Notes: generated by a model not told the origin, from the letters alone. A DNA stretch of 64,000 bases from Pseudomonas sp. P5_109 (GCF_034009455.1 NZ_CP125380.1:5531501-5595500), one strand, 5' to 3'; numbered from the stretch's first letter, positions 16,576-27,170 are shown. Numbers and translations: made by a program.

Positions 16576-17289
16576 TCATGGGCACCAGTAAATCTCTAAC
16601 GTGGGTTGCAGAAATGCGCGCACCGGCATTTCGGCGACATCGTCACCGGCCAGTGCGGTACTCAGGGTGGTCAGCTTGGACTGACCGGAAATCGATAGAA
16701 CTTTGTGCTTGGCCGAGGCCAGCAGTGCGCGGCTCATGGTCAAGCGCTGATGCGGCACGGTCGGCGCCAGCATCGGCCAGCAGCGACGGGTGCCATCGGC
16801 CTGCAATGCCTCGGCAAGGTTCGGGCTGTTGGGGAACAGCGACGCGGTGTGGCCGTCATCGCCCATACCGAGGATCAGTACATCGATCACCGGCAGTTCG
16901 GACAGCAACCGGTCGGCCTGCTCGGCCGCCTGTTCAAGATTGGCGCTAGCGCTGTAGAGGCTGAGGAACTGCGCCTTGGCCGCCGGGCCTTGCAGCAGGT
17001 AACGCTTGATCAGGCCGGCGTTGCTGTCAGCGTGCTCCACCGGCACCCAGCGCTCGTCGGCCAGGCTGACCACCACGTTCGACCAGTCCAGCGCCTGCTT
17101 GGCCAGGTGCTGGAAAAACGCCACCGGGCTGCGGCCACCGGACACCACCAGGGTCGCAGTGCCCTGGGCGTCGATCGCATTGCTCAATTGTTTGGCCACA
17201 TTCAGTGCCAGGCTTTCAGCCAGCAGCACCGGGCTCTTGAACGCATGGGCGCTGACGCCCTGCGGTAGATTCAGTTTAGATATCGCCAT
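16576..17289 (-). CDS. pgl: 6-phosphogluconolactonase
   Basis: A 237-residue protein of the SugarP isomerase fold that hydrolyses 6-phosphogluconolactone, the Zwf product. Signatures are [16 protein letters not shown] near residue 46, [17 protein letters not shown] near 75 and [15 protein letters not shown] near 135, the last with the active His. The start overlaps the zwf stop by 14 bases, so translation is probably coupled; eda follows after 17 bases. Confidence 0.95.
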   Translation of the reverse strand: MAISKLNLPQGVSAHAFKSPVLLAESLALNVAKQLSNAIDAQGTATLVVSGGRSPVAFFQHLAKQALDWSNVVVSLADERWVPVEHADSNAGLIKRYLLQGPAAKAQFLSLYSASANLEQAAEQADRLLSELPVIDVLILGMGDDGHTASLFPNSPNLAEALQADGTRRCWPMLAPTVPHQRLTMSRALLASAKHKVLSISGQSKLTTLSTALAGDDVAEMPVRAFLQPTLEIYWCP

Positions 17290-18745
17290 ACCACGACCTC
17301 CCGTCCCGCGTGATCAGAGCAATGGAGCTCATCGGCCCCCAGGACCCGGCCGCGTACGGCTTGGGCGCATCACCGGATTTTTTCCACCCGGCGATCAACT
17401 GGTCACACCACTTCCACGCGGCTTCGATTTCATCTTTACGGACAAACAGGTTCTGATTGCCGCGCATCACTTCCAGCAACAACCGCTCGTAGGCATCGGG
17501 AATCCGTGCGCTGCTCCAGGTGTCGGAAAAATTCAGCTGCAACGGACCGCTGCGCAGCTGCATGCCTTTGTCCAGGCCTTGATCCTTGGTCATCACGCGC
17601 AAGGAAATGCCTTCGTCCGGTTGCAGGCGGATAATCAGTTTGTTGCTGATTTGCAGGCGCTGCTCGGGAGCGAAGATGTAGTGCGACGGTTCCTTGAAGT
17701 GGATGACGATCTGCGACAGCTTCTGCGGCATGCGCTTGCCGGTACGCAGGTAAAACGGCACGCCGGCCCAGCGCCAGTTGCGGATGTCGGCACGCAGGGC
17801 GACGAAGGTTTCAGTGTCGCTCTGGGTATTGGAATTGGGTTCTTCCAGGTAGCCCGGCACCGCTTTGCCTTCGCTGTAGCCGGCGATGTACTGGCCGCGC
17901 ACCACTTGGGTGGTCAGGCCTTCCGGGCTGATCGGCGCCAGGGCCTTGAGCACCTTGACCTTCTCGTCACGGATGCTGTCGGCGGACAGGTCGGCCGGCG
18001 GGTCCATGGCGATCAGGCAGAGCAGTTGCAGCAGGTGATTCTGGATCATGTCGCGCAACTGGCCGGCCTTGTCGAAGTAACCCCAGCGGCCTTCGATACC
18101 GACCTTCTCGGCCACGGTGATTTCCACGTGGGAAATGTAATTCTGGTTCCACTGGGTTTCGAACAGGCTGTTGGCGAAACGCAGGGCGATCAGGTTCTGG
18201 ACCGTCTCTTTGCCCAGGTAGTGGTCGATGCGGTAGGTGCGGTTCTCCGGGAAGAACTGCGCCACGGCGTCATTGACCTTGCGCGAGGATTCCAGGTCCG
18301 AACCGATGGGTTTTTCCAGCACTACACGGGTATTTTCCGCCAGGCCGACCTTGGCCAGGTTTTCACAGATCGCACCGTAGACGGCAGCCGGCGTGGCGAA
18401 GTAGGCAATGACCCGCTGCGCACTGCCAGCGGATTCGGCCAGGGCCACATAATCTTCGGATTTGAGGAAGTCGACGTGCAGGTAGCTCAGGCGTGCCAGA
18501 AAACGCTCGACCACGGCTTCGTCCAGCTCTTTGGCACCGACATAGCGGCGCAGCTCGGAGGCGATGAACGTCAGGTGTTCCTGCTCGCTGCCAGCCTCAC
18601 GGGCCAGCGCGATGATGCGCGTGTCCTCGTGCAACAGGCCCGCGCCGTCGAGTTGGTAAAGGGCAGGAAACAGCTTGCGCAAGGCCAGATCGCCCAGGGC
18701 GCCGAACAAGGCAAAGGTGCACGGTTCAACCGTAATCGAGAGCAT
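17276..18745 (-). CDS. zwf: Glucose-6-phosphate 1-dehydrogenase
   Basis: A 489-residue NAD(P)-dependent dehydrogenase that oxidises glucose-6-phosphate, committing it to the Entner-Doudoroff route and making NADPH. The nucleotide loop [16 protein letters not shown] is near residue 14, [10 protein letters not shown] near 144 and the active-site RIDHYLGKE at 172-180. It is the first gene of the zwf-pgl-eda operon, divergent from hexR, with a HexR-like dyad between them. An AANAANAA motif lies just ahead of the start. P. fluorescens-group genomes often carry extra zwf copies; this is the hexR-linked one. Confidence 0.96.
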   Translation of the reverse strand: MLSITVEPCTFALFGALGDLALRKLFPALYQLDGAGLLHEDTRIIALAREAGSEQEHLTFIASELRRYVGAKELDEAVVERFLARLSYLHVDFLKSEDYVALAESAGSAQRVIAYFATPAAVYGAICENLAKVGLAENTRVVLEKPIGSDLESSRKVNDAVAQFFPENRTYRIDHYLGKETVQNLIALRFANSLFETQWNQNYISHVEITVAEKVGIEGRWGYFDKAGQLRDMIQNHLLQLLCLIAMDPPADLSADSIRDEKVKVLKALAPISPEGLTTQVVRGQYIAGYSEGKAVPGYLEEPNSNTQSDTETFVALRADIRNWRWAGVPFYLRTGKRMPQKLSQIVIHFKEPSHYIFAPEQRLQISNKLIIRLQPDEGISLRVMTKDQGLDKGMQLRSGPLQLNFSDTWSSARIPDAYERLLLEVMRGNQNLFVRKDEIEAAWKWCDQLIAGWKKSGDAPKPYAAGSWGPMSSIALITRDGRSWYGDI

Positions 18746-18750
18746 GATGT

Positions 18751-18758
18751 TTGTTCTT
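18751..18758 (-). promoter_or_regulatory. AANAANAA (Crc/Hfq-type) motif before zwf
   Basis: AAGAACAA on the minus strand, five bases before the zwf ATG, overlapping where a ribosome would bind. Confidence 0.5.
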
Positions 18759-18810
18759 TTATCAAGTTAAGCTACAAATACCTTTTTTCAAGGCATCACT
18801 CAAGGGAAAA

Positions 18811-18826
18811 TGTAGTAATAACCACA
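18811..18826. promoter_or_regulatory. Candidate HexR operator, zwf-hexR gap
   Basis: TGTAGTAATAACCACA is an inverted repeat with six of eight pairs, in the divergent gap. HexR is known to bind TTGT-N7/8-ACAA-like dyads in zwf promoters and to be released by KDPG; here the arms read TGT/ACA, so it is an imperfect match. Confidence 0.5.
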
Positions 18827-18964
18827 ACATTTTCGCAAAATACAGATTCCGAGTGGTGGTCGGTCGGAGCCATCAGTAGGATAGGCCACCGTTACGGGCC
18901 TCACCAAAGGCCCTTTTTGCATTAGCCGCGCGCTTATCGGTGCCGGTGAATCAAGGATACTTAT

Positions 18965-19834
18965 ATGGACCGCGTGCGAAATTTACTGGAGCAAATCCAG
19001 AATCGCCTTGAAGAGCTGAACAAGGCCGAACGCAAAGTCGCCGAGGTGATCCTGCTCAACCCGCAGCAGGCCACCCGCTTCAGCATCGCCGCCCTCGCCC
19101 AGGCCGCCTCGGTCAGCGAGCCGACGGTCAACCGTTTCTGCCGTTCGTTCGGCGTCAGCGGCTACCCCGAGCTCAAACTGCAACTGGCCCAGAGCCTGGC
19201 CAGTGGAGCCGCGTATGTCAGCCGCGCGGTGGAAGCCGACGACAATCCGGAAGCCTATACCAAGAAGATTTTCGGCAGCGCCATCGCATCATTGGACAGT
19301 GCCCTGCAGGCCCTGGACCCGAACCTGATCAGCCGCGCCGTCGACCTGTTGATCCAGGCCCGACAGATCCACTTCTTCGGCCTCGGCGCCTCGGCCCCGG
19401 TGGCACTGGATGCGCAGCACAAGTTCTTCCGTTTCAACCTCGCCGTCACGGCCCACGCGGATGTGCTGATGCAGCGCATGATTGCCTCGGTAGCCCACAC
19501 CGGCGAGTTGTTCGTGATCATTTCCTACACCGGCCGCACCCGTGAACTGGTGGAAGTGGCGCGCATTGCCCGGGAAAACGGCGCCTCGGTACTTGGCCTG
19601 ACCGCCGAGAACTCGCCACTGGCCAAGGCCAGCACCCTGAGCCTGAACATTCCGCTGCCGGAAGACACCGACATCTACATGCCGATGACGTCGCGGATCA
19701 TCCAGCTGACCGTGCTGGACGTGCTCGCCACTGGCATGACCTTGCGTCGCGGGGTGGATTTCCAACCGCATCTGCGCAAGATCAAGGAGAGTTTGAATGC
19801 CAGCCGGTATCCGGTTGGGGATGAGTTCAACTGA
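18965..19834 (+). CDS. hexR: HexR transcriptional regulator of glucose catabolism
   Basis: A 289-residue RpiR-family repressor. The N-terminal helix-turn-helix includes [29 protein letters not shown] (residues about 39-67). The C-terminal SIS sugar-phosphate domain has [18 protein letters not shown] near 140 and [17 protein letters not shown] near 185. HexR represses zwf-pgl-eda, edd-glk and gap and is released by KDPG. Its location, divergent from zwf, is the conserved Pseudomonas arrangement, and candidate operators are visible in this window. The ATG at 18965 begins the standard [13 protein letters not shown]-terminus. Confidence 0.95.
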   Translation: MDRVRNLLEQIQNRLEELNKAERKVAEVILLNPQQATRFSIAALAQAASVSEPTVNRFCRSFGVSGYPELKLQLAQSLASGAAYVSRAVEADDNPEAYTKKIFGSAIASLDSALQALDPNLISRAVDLLIQARQIHFFGLGASAPVALDAQHKFFRFNLAVTAHADVLMQRMIASVAHTGELFVIISYTGRTRELVEVARIARENGASVLGLTAENSPLAKASTLSLNIPLPEDTDIYMPMTSRIIQLTVLDVLATGMTLRRGVDFQPHLRKIKESLNASRYPVGDEFN

Positions 19835-19922
19835 TCCGAAATCTCAGCTGACCGGTCCGGCCTCATCGCTGGCAAGCCAACTCCTACAGGTGACCCGGTT
19901 CCGTCAGAACGAACGCGGTCAC

Positions 19923-19947
19923 ATGTGGGAGCGGGCTTGCTCGCGAA
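19923..19947. repeat. Single REP arm with decayed partner
   Basis: tgtgggagcgggcttgctcg in the convergent gap between hexR and the mutarotase gene. A degenerate partner-like stretch (ggcaagccaactcctacag) occurs at about 19870-19889 in the opposite order. Confidence 0.7.
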
Positions 19948-19978
19948 GGGGTCAGCCCAAACACCGCAAGATCCAGAA

Positions 19979-20833
19979 CTAGACCCCCACACGCGCCTGC
20001 AAACTCAAATGCGCCCGCTCCCCAGGTGCAAGGCACAGGCTGTCGGTGCCGCCACTTGCGGCCTCCACGCAAACGAATTCGGATATCTCGTTCCAGGTCA
20101 CACCGAGCAACGGACGTGAACCGGGATGCCACACCACCGTATCGGCCGTATCCCCGGTATCAATGCACAGCGCGCGCTGCCAGACGTGGTCGTTGAGCTG
20201 CAGTTCGCCGTCATGCTGGAACACCCGCTGACAACCGCCGTCCACACGCAATTCGCCTTCCTGCTGACAAACCTGTCGGCTCAACTGGTCGTAACCCTGC
20301 GCTCCCTCGAGTCCAGACAGCGCTATCTCACTGACATCGCCAATACGCCAGTAAGCATGCAAAGCCTGGCTCAACTGGCATGGCATGTCGTCCTGATGCT
20401 CGGTACTCAGGCGCAGCTCCATGCGCTCACCCAGGTGCGCGTGCAGGTCCACCTGCCAGTCGCACAACTTCAATTGCCAGTGCAAACGCACGCCATCGTC
20501 GTCATTGCTACTGTCGAGCAGCTTCCAGTCGAGCAATCGCGCCCAGCCATGGGACGGCCAGGCATTTTCGCTCGGATGCCGGCCATACCATGGCCAACAC
20601 ACCGGCACGCCACCGCGAATGGCGCCGACCTGCGGCCACTTCGCCGCGCACCACAGCCAGGGTTTCTGACCCCTTGGCTGGAAGTGCAGCAACTGCGCGC
20701 CCTGGCGACTGAACACCGCCTGACATAGCGGATGATCGATCACCAGCACATCGCGCATCTGATAGCGCTCCCACGCAAACACGGAGCGCTCGCGCAAGGA
20801 TTTGAAGAAGCGTTGTAGCGGATGCTCAAGCAT
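19979..20833 (-). CDS. D-hexose-6-phosphate mutarotase (YeaD-like)
   Basis: A 284-residue aldose-1-epimerase-superfamily protein. IRGGVPVCWPWYGRHPSENAWPSHGWAR near residues 70-97 is the family signature and holds the catalytic His; the C-terminal WNEISEFVCVEAA holds the catalytic Glu. It interconverts the alpha and beta anomers of glucose-6-phosphate, which would speed flux into Zwf. It lies between hexR and oprB within the glucose regulon. It has no signal peptide and acts in the cytosol. Confidence 0.9.
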   Translation of the reverse strand: MLEHPLQRFFKSLRERSVFAWERYQMRDVLVIDHPLCQAVFSRQGAQLLHFQPRGQKPWLWCAAKWPQVGAIRGGVPVCWPWYGRHPSENAWPSHGWARLLDWKLLDSSNDDDGVRLHWQLKLCDWQVDLHAHLGERMELRLSTEHQDDMPCQLSQALHAYWRIGDVSEIALSGLEGAQGYDQLSRQVCQQEGELRVDGGCQRVFQHDGELQLNDHVWQRALCIDTGDTADTVVWHPGSRPLLGVTWNEISEFVCVEAASGGTDSLCLAPGERAHLSLQARVGV

Positions 20834-20889
20834 GTGCCACGGTCCTGAAAAACATGGGTGAACTCATACGGTTGTGCACAGTGAACCAC

Positions 20890-21023
20890 TGTGGCGAGGG
20901 GGCTTGCCCCCGTTGGAGTGCGAAGCGCTCCCAATACTGTCGCTGCCGATCGCCTGAAGGAATCGGGTAGCAGGTTTTACGACTGCTTCGCAGCCGAACG
21001 GGGGCAAGCCCCCTCGCCACAGT
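20890..21023. repeat. Long inverted repeat, GGCGAGGGGGC class
   Basis: Outer arms gtggcgagggggcttgcccc and ggggcaagccccctcgccac, with inner pairing of gagtgcgaagcgctc against gactgcttcgcagcc. Same family as 7765-7900. It lies between oprB and the mutarotase gene, inside the leftward transcribed block. Confidence 0.87.
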
Positions 21024-21057
21024 TGCGCTCGACACAACATGTCTTGTTAGCCCTCGC

Positions 21058-21087
21058 AAAAAAAAGCGGACAGCCATGGCTGTCCGC
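21058..21087 (-). terminator. Terminator of oprB
   Basis: GCGGACAGCC-AT-GGCTGTCCGC is a perfect stem, followed on the minus strand by eight T. It is a strong rho-independent terminator 38 bases past the oprB stop, so the mutarotase gene probably has its own promoter. Confidence 0.92.
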
Positions 21088-21125
21088 AAATATGCGCACA
21101 TGGAGAGAAGCTTATCGCAGACGCG

Positions 21126-22472
21126 TTAGAACACCGACTGAATTTTCAGGCCGGCCACCAGCGCGTTATCGACTTGATCCACACCACCCGGGTGCGTGAT
21201 GTATTGCAGGTTGGGACGTACGGTCAGCCAGTTGGTCACGTGGAAGCCGTAGTTGATCTCGTAGTTGTATTCGGTTTCACGAATAGGCGAGAACAACGGA
21301 TTGTCGTAATCCGAAACACCGTTGGAAGCGTTGACCAACTCGGCGTTTTTCTTCACGTCATCGTTGACATGGATACGGGCGAAACCGATGCCCACGTCAT
21401 CCTTCGGACGTGCGTCGAACGGGCCCTTGTACACGAACATCAACGACTGGTAGTTGTCGATGAAGTTGGTGTCCTTGTCGTGGAACGTGGCGTTGGCCGC
21501 GATGTTCAGACCACGGGAAGCGTCACCGTTGTGGCTGGTGAGTTGCTGCTGCGCGACGAACCAGTAGCCGTGCTTGCTATCGTGGACGCGGTAAGGGTTG
21601 CCGCTGGTTGCAGCGTTCTGGCCGTTGTCGTCCTCGAGAACGTCGTCGGCAGGGGCTGTGCTCTTGTAGTAACCGACACGGTATTCGCCCGGCAGGCTGT
21701 TGACCTTCGGCGACCACACCAACTCGACCGGCAACACGGTGCCATTGGTACCACTGCCGCTGAGCTTGAAGCCGTTGCCGTGTTCCAGTTGCGACGTGTT
21801 CTGGTTGTACGCGCCGATCTGGGCGTAGAGCTCGTCATTGATGTTGTACTTCACGCGGATCGCCGCCTGCATCACCGGCCAGTTGTACCAGATGTTGGTG
21901 GCCCAGTTACCCACCTGGGAGCCGCAGAACGCCAGGTTCTGGAATTCGCACGGGAAGGTGTTGAAGTCTTCGCCTTCACCGAAGTAACCGGCCTTGACGT
22001 CCAGTTTGTTGTCGAAGAACTGATGCTGAATCCACAACTGGGTCAGGCGCACCATGTGGCCACGACCGTAGACTTCCTGAGAGGAACTCAGGGTGCCGGC
22101 ACGCGGGTCGCCGACACGGTCGTTGGAGATGTTCTCACCGTTACGGTTGGTGAGCTGGATCTTGGCCTGGGTGTTATCCCAGCCGAACAGTTTCTCCAGG
22201 TCCAGCGCCGCGCCCAGGCCAAACTGGTCGGCGTAGCGCGCGGTCTTGTCATCGTTGAACCCGCCATTGAGGTTGCCGCCGACTTCACCGACGTAATCCA
22301 TCTTGATGTCGATGCCTTGCTCGATCAGCTTGGTACGCTCGCCACCCCAATCGCCCGTCATCCATTTGGAGTCGGAGCTGAACGCTTCATCGGCCATCGC
22401 ATTGCCGGCCAGAACCAGTGCTGCCGCTGCTGAAACTTGGCAGATCAACCGGGCCTTGTTCTTCATCTTCAT
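21126..22472 (-). CDS. oprB: Carbohydrate-selective porin OprB
   Basis: A 448-residue outer-membrane porin. The signal peptide MKMKNKARLICQVSAAAALV ends at NAMA-DEAF. The OprB-family body starts WMTGDWGGERTKLIEQGI, and the C-terminus LVAGLKIQSVF ends in Phe, as required for BAM-dependent insertion. It lets glucose cross the outer membrane before GtsA captures it. GAGGAAGTAGGG before the start is a strong ribosome site, with an AATAACAA motif upstream of it. It lies downstream of gtsABCD in the same direction, separated by a REPIN. Confidence 0.95.
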   Translation of the reverse strand: MKMKNKARLICQVSAAAALVLAGNAMADEAFSSDSKWMTGDWGGERTKLIEQGIDIKMDYVGEVGGNLNGGFNDDKTARYADQFGLGAALDLEKLFGWDNTQAKIQLTNRNGENISNDRVGDPRAGTLSSSQEVYGRGHMVRLTQLWIQHQFFDNKLDVKAGYFGEGEDFNTFPCEFQNLAFCGSQVGNWATNIWYNWPVMQAAIRVKYNINDELYAQIGAYNQNTSQLEHGNGFKLSGSGTNGTVLPVELVWSPKVNSLPGEYRVGYYKSTAPADDVLEDDNGQNAATSGNPYRVHDSKHGYWFVAQQQLTSHNGDASRGLNIAANATFHDKDTNFIDNYQSLMFVYKGPFDARPKDDVGIGFARIHVNDDVKKNAELVNASNGVSDYDNPLFSPIRETEYNYEINYGFHVTNWLTVRPNLQYITHPGGVDQVDNALVAGLKIQSVF

Positions 22473-22490
22473 CCCTACTTCCTCGTTTTA

Positions 22491-22498
22491 TTGTTATT
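22491..22498 (-). promoter_or_regulatory. AANAANAA (Crc/Hfq-type) motif before oprB
   Basis: AATAACAA on the minus strand, upstream of the ribosome site of oprB; a second A-rich match (AAGAAGAA) lies about 15 bases further upstream. Confidence 0.5.
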
Positions 22499-22566
22499 AA
22501 CTTTTCTTCTTTAACGCGGTTACATCAGTTGCGACGGATAACAATCCATCCGCCACATGTCCCCCC

Positions 22567-22667
22567 TGTAGGAGCGAGCCTGCTCGCGAGAAACCCGAGA
22601 ACACCGTGGGGTTTCAGGTTTCCAGTGTCATCGTTGACGTCCATCGCGAGCAGGCTCGCTCCTACAG
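22567..22667. repeat. REPIN (GCGAGC class)
   Basis: tgtaggagcgagcctgctcg and its inverted arm, between gtsD and oprB inside the glucose uptake cluster; may separate expression of the porin from the ABC transporter. Confidence 0.9.
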
Positions 22668-22676
22668 TTTTGTTCT

Positions 22677-23837
22677 TCAGCGGCCTTTGAACTGTGCGAC
22701 GTTGGCAGCATGCGCCTCGGCTTTCGGCACGCCGGCCACCCCCAACCGCTCCCCGGTCTTGGCATCGAACAGCAGCACTTTCGCCGGGTCGAATTGCAGG
22801 GTCAGGGTCTCGCCCACTGCCGGCGCCACGTCCGGTGCCAGGCGGCAGCAGACCTTGGTGTCGTTGAGGTTGACGAAGACCAGAGTGTCGGGACCGGTCG
22901 GTTCGGTGACCTGGACTTCGGCACGAATGGCCGGCAAACCGTTCGCTTCGCCGTTGGCCAGGATGATCTGCTCAGGGCGCATGCCGAGGATCACTTCGCG
23001 GTCTTCAAGACCGGCGTCCTGCATGCCCAGCGGCAATTCGCAACGGGCCTGGCCGCTGTCGAGCAACGCCAGCAGACGACCGTCCTTGCGCTGCAGGCGC
23101 AGCGGGATGAAGTTCATCGGTGGCGAACCGATGAAGCTCGCCACGAACAGGTTGGCCGGGTTGTTGTAGATGTCCTTCGGCGTACCGAACTGCTGGATGA
23201 TTCCGTCCTTCATCACCGCCACCTTGTCGCCCAGGGTCATGGCTTCGATCTGGTCGTGGGTCACGTAGACCGTGGTGGTTTTCAGGCGCTGGTGCATCAG
23301 TTTCATTTCGGTGCGCATCTCGACCCGCAGCTTGGCGTCGAGGTTGGACAGCGGTTCGTCGAACAGATAAATCTTCGGCCGCCGCGCCAGTGCACGGCCC
23401 ATCGCCACACGCTGCTGCTGGCCACCGGAGAGTTGGCCGGGCTTGCGGCTGAGCAGGTGTTCGATCTGCAACAGTTTGGAAACCCGAGCGACTTCTTCGT
23501 CGATTTCCGCGGTCGGCATTTTGCGGATCTTCAGGCCGAAGGCAATGTTGTCGCGCACGCTCATGGTCGGATACAGCGCGTAGGACTGGAACACCATGGC
23601 GATGTCGCGATCCTTGGGGCTCATGCCGCTGATGTCGGCGTCGTCCACCAGGATCGCGCCGCCGCTGATGGTTTCCAGGCCGGCAATGCAGTTCATCAGC
23701 GTGGATTTACCACAGCCCGACGGGCCGACCAGGATCAGGAACTCACCGTCATCGATTTTCAGTTCGATGTTTTTCAGGGTATCCGGCAGGCCGGGGCCGT
23801 AGGTCTTGTTGACGTTGCGTAATTCGAGAGTTGCCAT
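22677..23837 (-). CDS. gtsD: Glucose ABC transporter ATP-binding protein
   Basis: A 386-residue MalK/UgpC-type ATPase. It has Walker [10 protein letters not shown] (38-46), Q-loop [16 protein letters not shown] signature [19 protein letters not shown] near 135, Walker [14 protein letters not shown] near 155 and the switch His in YVTHDQ. A C-terminal TOBE/OB regulatory region (residues about 240-386) is typical of CUT1 sugar importers. It powers glucose uptake with GtsB and GtsC. It starts four bases after the gtsC stop. Confidence 0.95.
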   Translation of the reverse strand: MATLELRNVNKTYGPGLPDTLKNIELKIDDGEFLILVGPSGCGKSTLMNCIAGLETISGGAILVDDADISGMSPKDRDIAMVFQSYALYPTMSVRDNIAFGLKIRKMPTAEIDEEVARVSKLLQIEHLLSRKPGQLSGGQQQRVAMGRALARRPKIYLFDEPLSNLDAKLRVEMRTEMKLMHQRLKTTTVYVTHDQIEAMTLGDKVAVMKDGIIQQFGTPKDIYNNPANLFVASFIGSPPMNFIPLRLQRKDGRLLALLDSGQARCELPLGMQDAGLEDREVILGMRPEQIILANGEANGLPAIRAEVQVTEPTGPDTLVFVNLNDTKVCCRLAPDVAPAVGETLTLQFDPAKVLLFDAKTGERLGVAGVPKAEAHAANVAQFKGR

Positions 23838-23841
23838 GTTT

Positions 23842-24687
23842 CTACCCCTTGACCGCGCCGGACGTCAGCCCACGCAGGAAATACTTGCCAGCGAATATGT
23901 AGACCAGCAGTGTCGGCAGCCCGGCGATCATCGCGGCGGCCATATCAACGTTGTATTCCTTGGCCCCGGTGCTGGTGTTGACCAGGTTGTTCAGGGCCAC
24001 GGTAATTGGCTGGGCGTCGCCACTGGCGAACACCACGCCGAACAGGAAGTCATTCCAGATCTGGGTGAACTGCCAGATCAGGCAGACCATCACGATCGGG
24101 ATCGACATCGGCAGCAGGATCTTCAGGAAGATCGTGAAGAAGCCCGCGCCATCGAGCCTTGCGGCCTTGACCAGCGCATCCGGAATGCTCACGTAGTAGT
24201 TGCGGAAGAACAGCGTGGTGAACGCCAGGCCGTAGACCACGTGTACCAGCACCAAGCCCGTGGTGGTGTTGGCCAAACCGATCTTGCCGAGAGTGAACGA
24301 GGCTGGCAGCAGCACGGTCTGGAACGGCAGGAAGCAGCCGAACAGCAGCAGACCGAAGAACAGCTGCGAACCCCGGAAGCGCCACATCGACAGCACATAG
24401 CCGTTCATGGCACCGATGAACGTGGAAATCAGTACCGCCGGCACGGTGATTTTCACCGAGTTCCAGAAGTAGCTGCCAACACTGTCCCAGGCCTTGATCC
24501 AGCCGATGCCGTCGATCACGGTCGGCCAGCTCAACAGGTTGCCGGTGCGGATGTCTTCCGGGGATTTGAAGCTGGTCAGCAGCATCACGATCAACGGGAT
24601 CAGGTACACCGCCGCTGCCAGCAGCAGGGTGGCGTAGATCGCGATGCGGCTGAAACTGATCCCAGGTTTTCCGAGTTGATTAGTCAT
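23842..24687 (-). CDS. gtsC: Glucose ABC transporter permease GtsC
   Basis: A 281-residue CUT1 permease of the MalG type with six predicted membrane helices. The EAA-loop that docks the ATPase is DALVKAARLDGAGFFTIFLKILLPMSIP near residue 168. The C-terminal GKYFLRGLTSGAVKG matches the family consensus. It overlaps the gtsB stop by eight bases, indicating translational coupling. Confidence 0.95.
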   Translation of the reverse strand: MTNQLGKPGISFSRIAIYATLLLAAAVYLIPLIVMLLTSFKSPEDIRTGNLLSWPTVIDGIGWIKAWDSVGSYFWNSVKITVPAVLISTFIGAMNGYVLSMWRFRGSQLFFGLLLFGCFLPFQTVLLPASFTLGKIGLANTTTGLVLVHVVYGLAFTTLFFRNYYVSIPDALVKAARLDGAGFFTIFLKILLPMSIPIVMVCLIWQFTQIWNDFLFGVVFASGDAQPITVALNNLVNTSTGAKEYNVDMAAAMIAGLPTLLVYIFAGKYFLRGLTSGAVKG

Positions 24688-25588
24688 GGCGTTTGCCTCG
24701 CAGCTCGGAGTACAGGTACGGCACGAGGATGGTCAGCACGGCGCCGAGCATCAGCATGGCGCTGGCCGAACCGATGCCCATCTGGCCTCGGCTGAAGGTG
24801 AAGGAATACATGAACATGGCCGGCAGGTCGGACGAGTAGCCCGGACCGCCCGCGGTCATCGCCGCGACCAGGTCGAAGCTCTTGATCGCGATGTGCGCGA
24901 GGATCATGAAGGCGCTGAAGAACACCGGGCGCAGGCTCGGCAAAACGATCTTCAGGTAGATGGTCGGCAGGCTCGCACCGTCGACTTGCGCGGCACGGAT
25001 GATCGATTGATCGACACCGCGCAGGCCGGCGAGGAACATCGCCATGACAAACCCGGAGGCTTGCCACACGGCAGCGATCACCAGGCAGTAGACGACGCGA
25101 TCCTGATCCACCAGCCAGTCGAGGCGGAAGCCTTCCCAGCCCCAGTCACGCAGCATCTTGTCCAGGCCGAGCCCTGGGTTGAGCAGCCATTTCCACGCGG
25201 TACCGGTGACGATCATCGACAGCGCCATCGGGTACAGGTAGATGGTGCGGATGAAGCCTTCCTTGCGAATGCGCTGGTCCAGCAGCACGGCGAGGAACAC
25301 CCCCAGCACCAGGCTGATGCCGATGAACATGCCACCGAACACTGCCAGGTTCTTGCTCGCGACCCACCAGCGGTCGTTGTCCATCAGGCGCATGTATTGC
25401 TGCAGGCCGACCCACTTGTAGCTCGGCATGAAGCTGGAATTGGTGAAGGACAGAATGAACGTCCAGATGATGTAACCGTAGAAGCCAACCAACACGATCA
25501 GCATGCTCGGCGCGAGTACCAACTTGGGTAGCCAGCGTTGCAGCGCATCGAACGGTGAGGCTTTGCTGAAAACCGCCACAGAGCTCAT
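24680..25588 (-). CDS. gtsB: Glucose ABC transporter permease GtsB
   Basis: A 302-residue CUT1 permease of the MalF type. The hydrophobic start (KLVLAPSMLIVLVGFYGYII) is the first helix, and the EAA-loop QSIIRAAQVDGASLPTIYLKIVLPSLRP lies near residue 194. It pairs with GtsC to form the inner-membrane glucose channel. A REPIN separates it from gtsA, so the stoichiometrically abundant binding protein can be expressed more strongly. Confidence 0.95.
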   Translation of the reverse strand: MSSVAVFSKASPFDALQRWLPKLVLAPSMLIVLVGFYGYIIWTFILSFTNSSFMPSYKWVGLQQYMRLMDNDRWWVASKNLAVFGGMFIGISLVLGVFLAVLLDQRIRKEGFIRTIYLYPMALSMIVTGTAWKWLLNPGLGLDKMLRDWGWEGFRLDWLVDQDRVVYCLVIAAVWQASGFVMAMFLAGLRGVDQSIIRAAQVDGASLPTIYLKIVLPSLRPVFFSAFMILAHIAIKSFDLVAAMTAGGPGYSSDLPAMFMYSFTFSRGQMGIGSASAMLMLGAVLTILVPYLYSELRGKRHD

Positions 25589-25623
25589 CGGGATAATCCA
25601 GTGTTAGAAATGAAGATCAAATC

Positions 25624-25702
25624 TGTAGGAGCCGGCTTGCTGGCGAAACGGGCGACACGGTGTGTCAGGTACACCGCTATCGCCAGCAAGCCGGCTCCTA
25701 CA
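25624..25702. repeat. REPIN (GCCGGC class) inside the gts operon
   Basis: tgtaggagccggcttgctgg with inverted arm ccagcaagccggctcctaca, between gtsA and gtsB. Located inside an operon, it could stabilise the upstream gtsA mRNA end. Confidence 0.92.
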
Positions 25703-25754
25703 AATGGCAGATCATCGATAATTGCCGCAGGCCGGGCCCGCGGCGACCTTGAGA

Positions 25755-27053
25755 TTACTGGGCAGCTTTGACAGCCGATGCCAGTTGGGCGCTGGCCTTG
25801 GCCGGGTCTGCGTCCTTGTCGTTCATGAAGTTGGTGACCACGTCGAAGATCGCACCCTGCACGGCCAGGGAAGTGGCCATGTTGTGCGCCATGCTCGGTT
25901 GCAGGCCGCCGGTCTTGTCGTCCGCGATGAAGTCCTTCGCCGCCTTCTGCGCGCACTCGTCGAAGCCGAGCTTGTCCATTTCGTTGAGCATGTCGTTACG
26001 CACCGGGATCGAACCCTTGTTCATGCTGAAGACTTTCTGGAAGTCGGTACCCAACGCCACTTTGGCCAGGTCTTGCTGGGCAGCGATGTCACCTTTGCGA
26101 TCAGCCTTGAGCTTGAACACCGCCAGGGAGTCGATGTTGTAGGTGAAGGCCTTTTCGGTGCCCGGGAACGGCACGCACTGGTAGTCCTTGCCGGCGACTT
26201 TCTTCGCGGCGGTCCACTCGCTCTTCGCCCAGTCGCCCATCATCTGCATGCCGGCCTTGCCGTTGATGACGTCAGCGGCCGCGATGTTCCAGTCACGACC
26301 GGCGCGGTTTGGGTCCATGTAGGTGGTGATCTTTTTCAGCTCGGTGAACGACTTGGTCATCTCCGGGCCGGAGAGGGTTTTCTGGTCCAGGTCGACCAGG
26401 GCTTTCTTGTAGCCGTCAGCGCCCATGACCGAGAGCACCACGTCTTCGAACACGGTGCTGTCCTGCCAAGGCTGGCCACCATGGGCGAGCGCGATGAAGC
26501 CTGCGGCCTTGAGTTTGTCGCCGGCGGCGTAGAATTCTTCGAGGGTGGTCGGGGCTTTTTCGATCCCGGCTTTCTTGAACACTTCCGGGTTGATCCACAG
26601 CCAGTTGACGCGGTGGATGTTCACCGGCACGGCCACATAATCGCCTTCGTACTTGACGGTGTCGGAGACCTTCTTCGACAGCAGGCCATCCCAGTTTTCC
26701 GCCTTGGAGACTTCTTTAAGCGCGTCGGTGCTGAGCAGGCCGGTGCTGCCCCACTCCTGGATGTCCGGGCCCTTGATCTGGGCAACGCCTGGCGGGTTGC
26801 CGGCTACGGCGCGGCTTTTGAGTACGGTCATGGCCGTGGAACCGCCGCCACCGGCGACTGCGCCGTCCTTCCAGGTGAAGCCGTCTTTTTCGACTTGGGC
26901 CTTCAGGACATCGACCGCTGCCTTTTCACCACCGGAAGTCCACCAGTGAACGACTTCAACGGAACCTTTGGATTCGGCGGCCAGGACACTGAGAGGGAGT
27001 GCAGACAGGGAAGCGAGAGAAATGACAGTAGCGAGGCGAGAAATCGCATTCAT
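25755..27053 (-). CDS. gtsA: Periplasmic glucose-binding protein GtsA
   Basis: A 432-residue solute-binding protein of the CUT1 sugar family. Signal peptide [20 protein letters not shown], cleaved near VLA-AESK. The mature start [20 protein letters not shown] and the later GWAxS-type segments match known glucose-binding proteins of Pseudomonas. It captures glucose in the periplasm for GtsBCD. It is the first gene of the operon, with an AACAACAA motif at the ribosome site, consistent with Crc/Hfq control. Confidence 0.95.
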   Translation of the reverse strand: MNAISRLATVISLASLSALPLSVLAAESKGSVEVVHWWTSGGEKAAVDVLKAQVEKDGFTWKDGAVAGGGGSTAMTVLKSRAVAGNPPGVAQIKGPDIQEWGSTGLLSTDALKEVSKAENWDGLLSKKVSDTVKYEGDYVAVPVNIHRVNWLWINPEVFKKAGIEKAPTTLEEFYAAGDKLKAAGFIALAHGGQPWQDSTVFEDVVLSVMGADGYKKALVDLDQKTLSGPEMTKSFTELKKITTYMDPNRAGRDWNIAAADVINGKAGMQMMGDWAKSEWTAAKKVAGKDYQCVPFPGTEKAFTYNIDSLAVFKLKADRKGDIAAQQDLAKVALGTDFQKVFSMNKGSIPVRNDMLNEMDKLGFDECAQKAAKDFIADDKTGGLQPSMAHNMATSLAVQGAIFDVVTNFMNDKDADPAKASAQLASAVKAAQ

Positions 27054-27068
27054 CTAGGAGCACCTTTC

Positions 27069-27076
27069 TTGTTGTT
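27069..27076 (-). promoter_or_regulatory. AANAANAA (Crc/Hfq-type) motif before gtsA
   Basis: AACAACAA on the minus strand, directly before the AAAGG ribosome site of gtsA. Confidence 0.55.
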
Positions 27077-27170
27077 ATGCATGCAAGTCTGTTGCTTGCG
27101 CTGCATAGGATTCTAAACAGGGGTCATCCCCTCGCAGGTAACGAAGGGATGCGCGAATGTCACCGCATGG

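Noticed and set aside
17006..18925. A 639-codon ORF opposite zwf and pgl
   Set aside because: It spans two real genes on the other strand and their promoter; composition is that of an antisense shadow.
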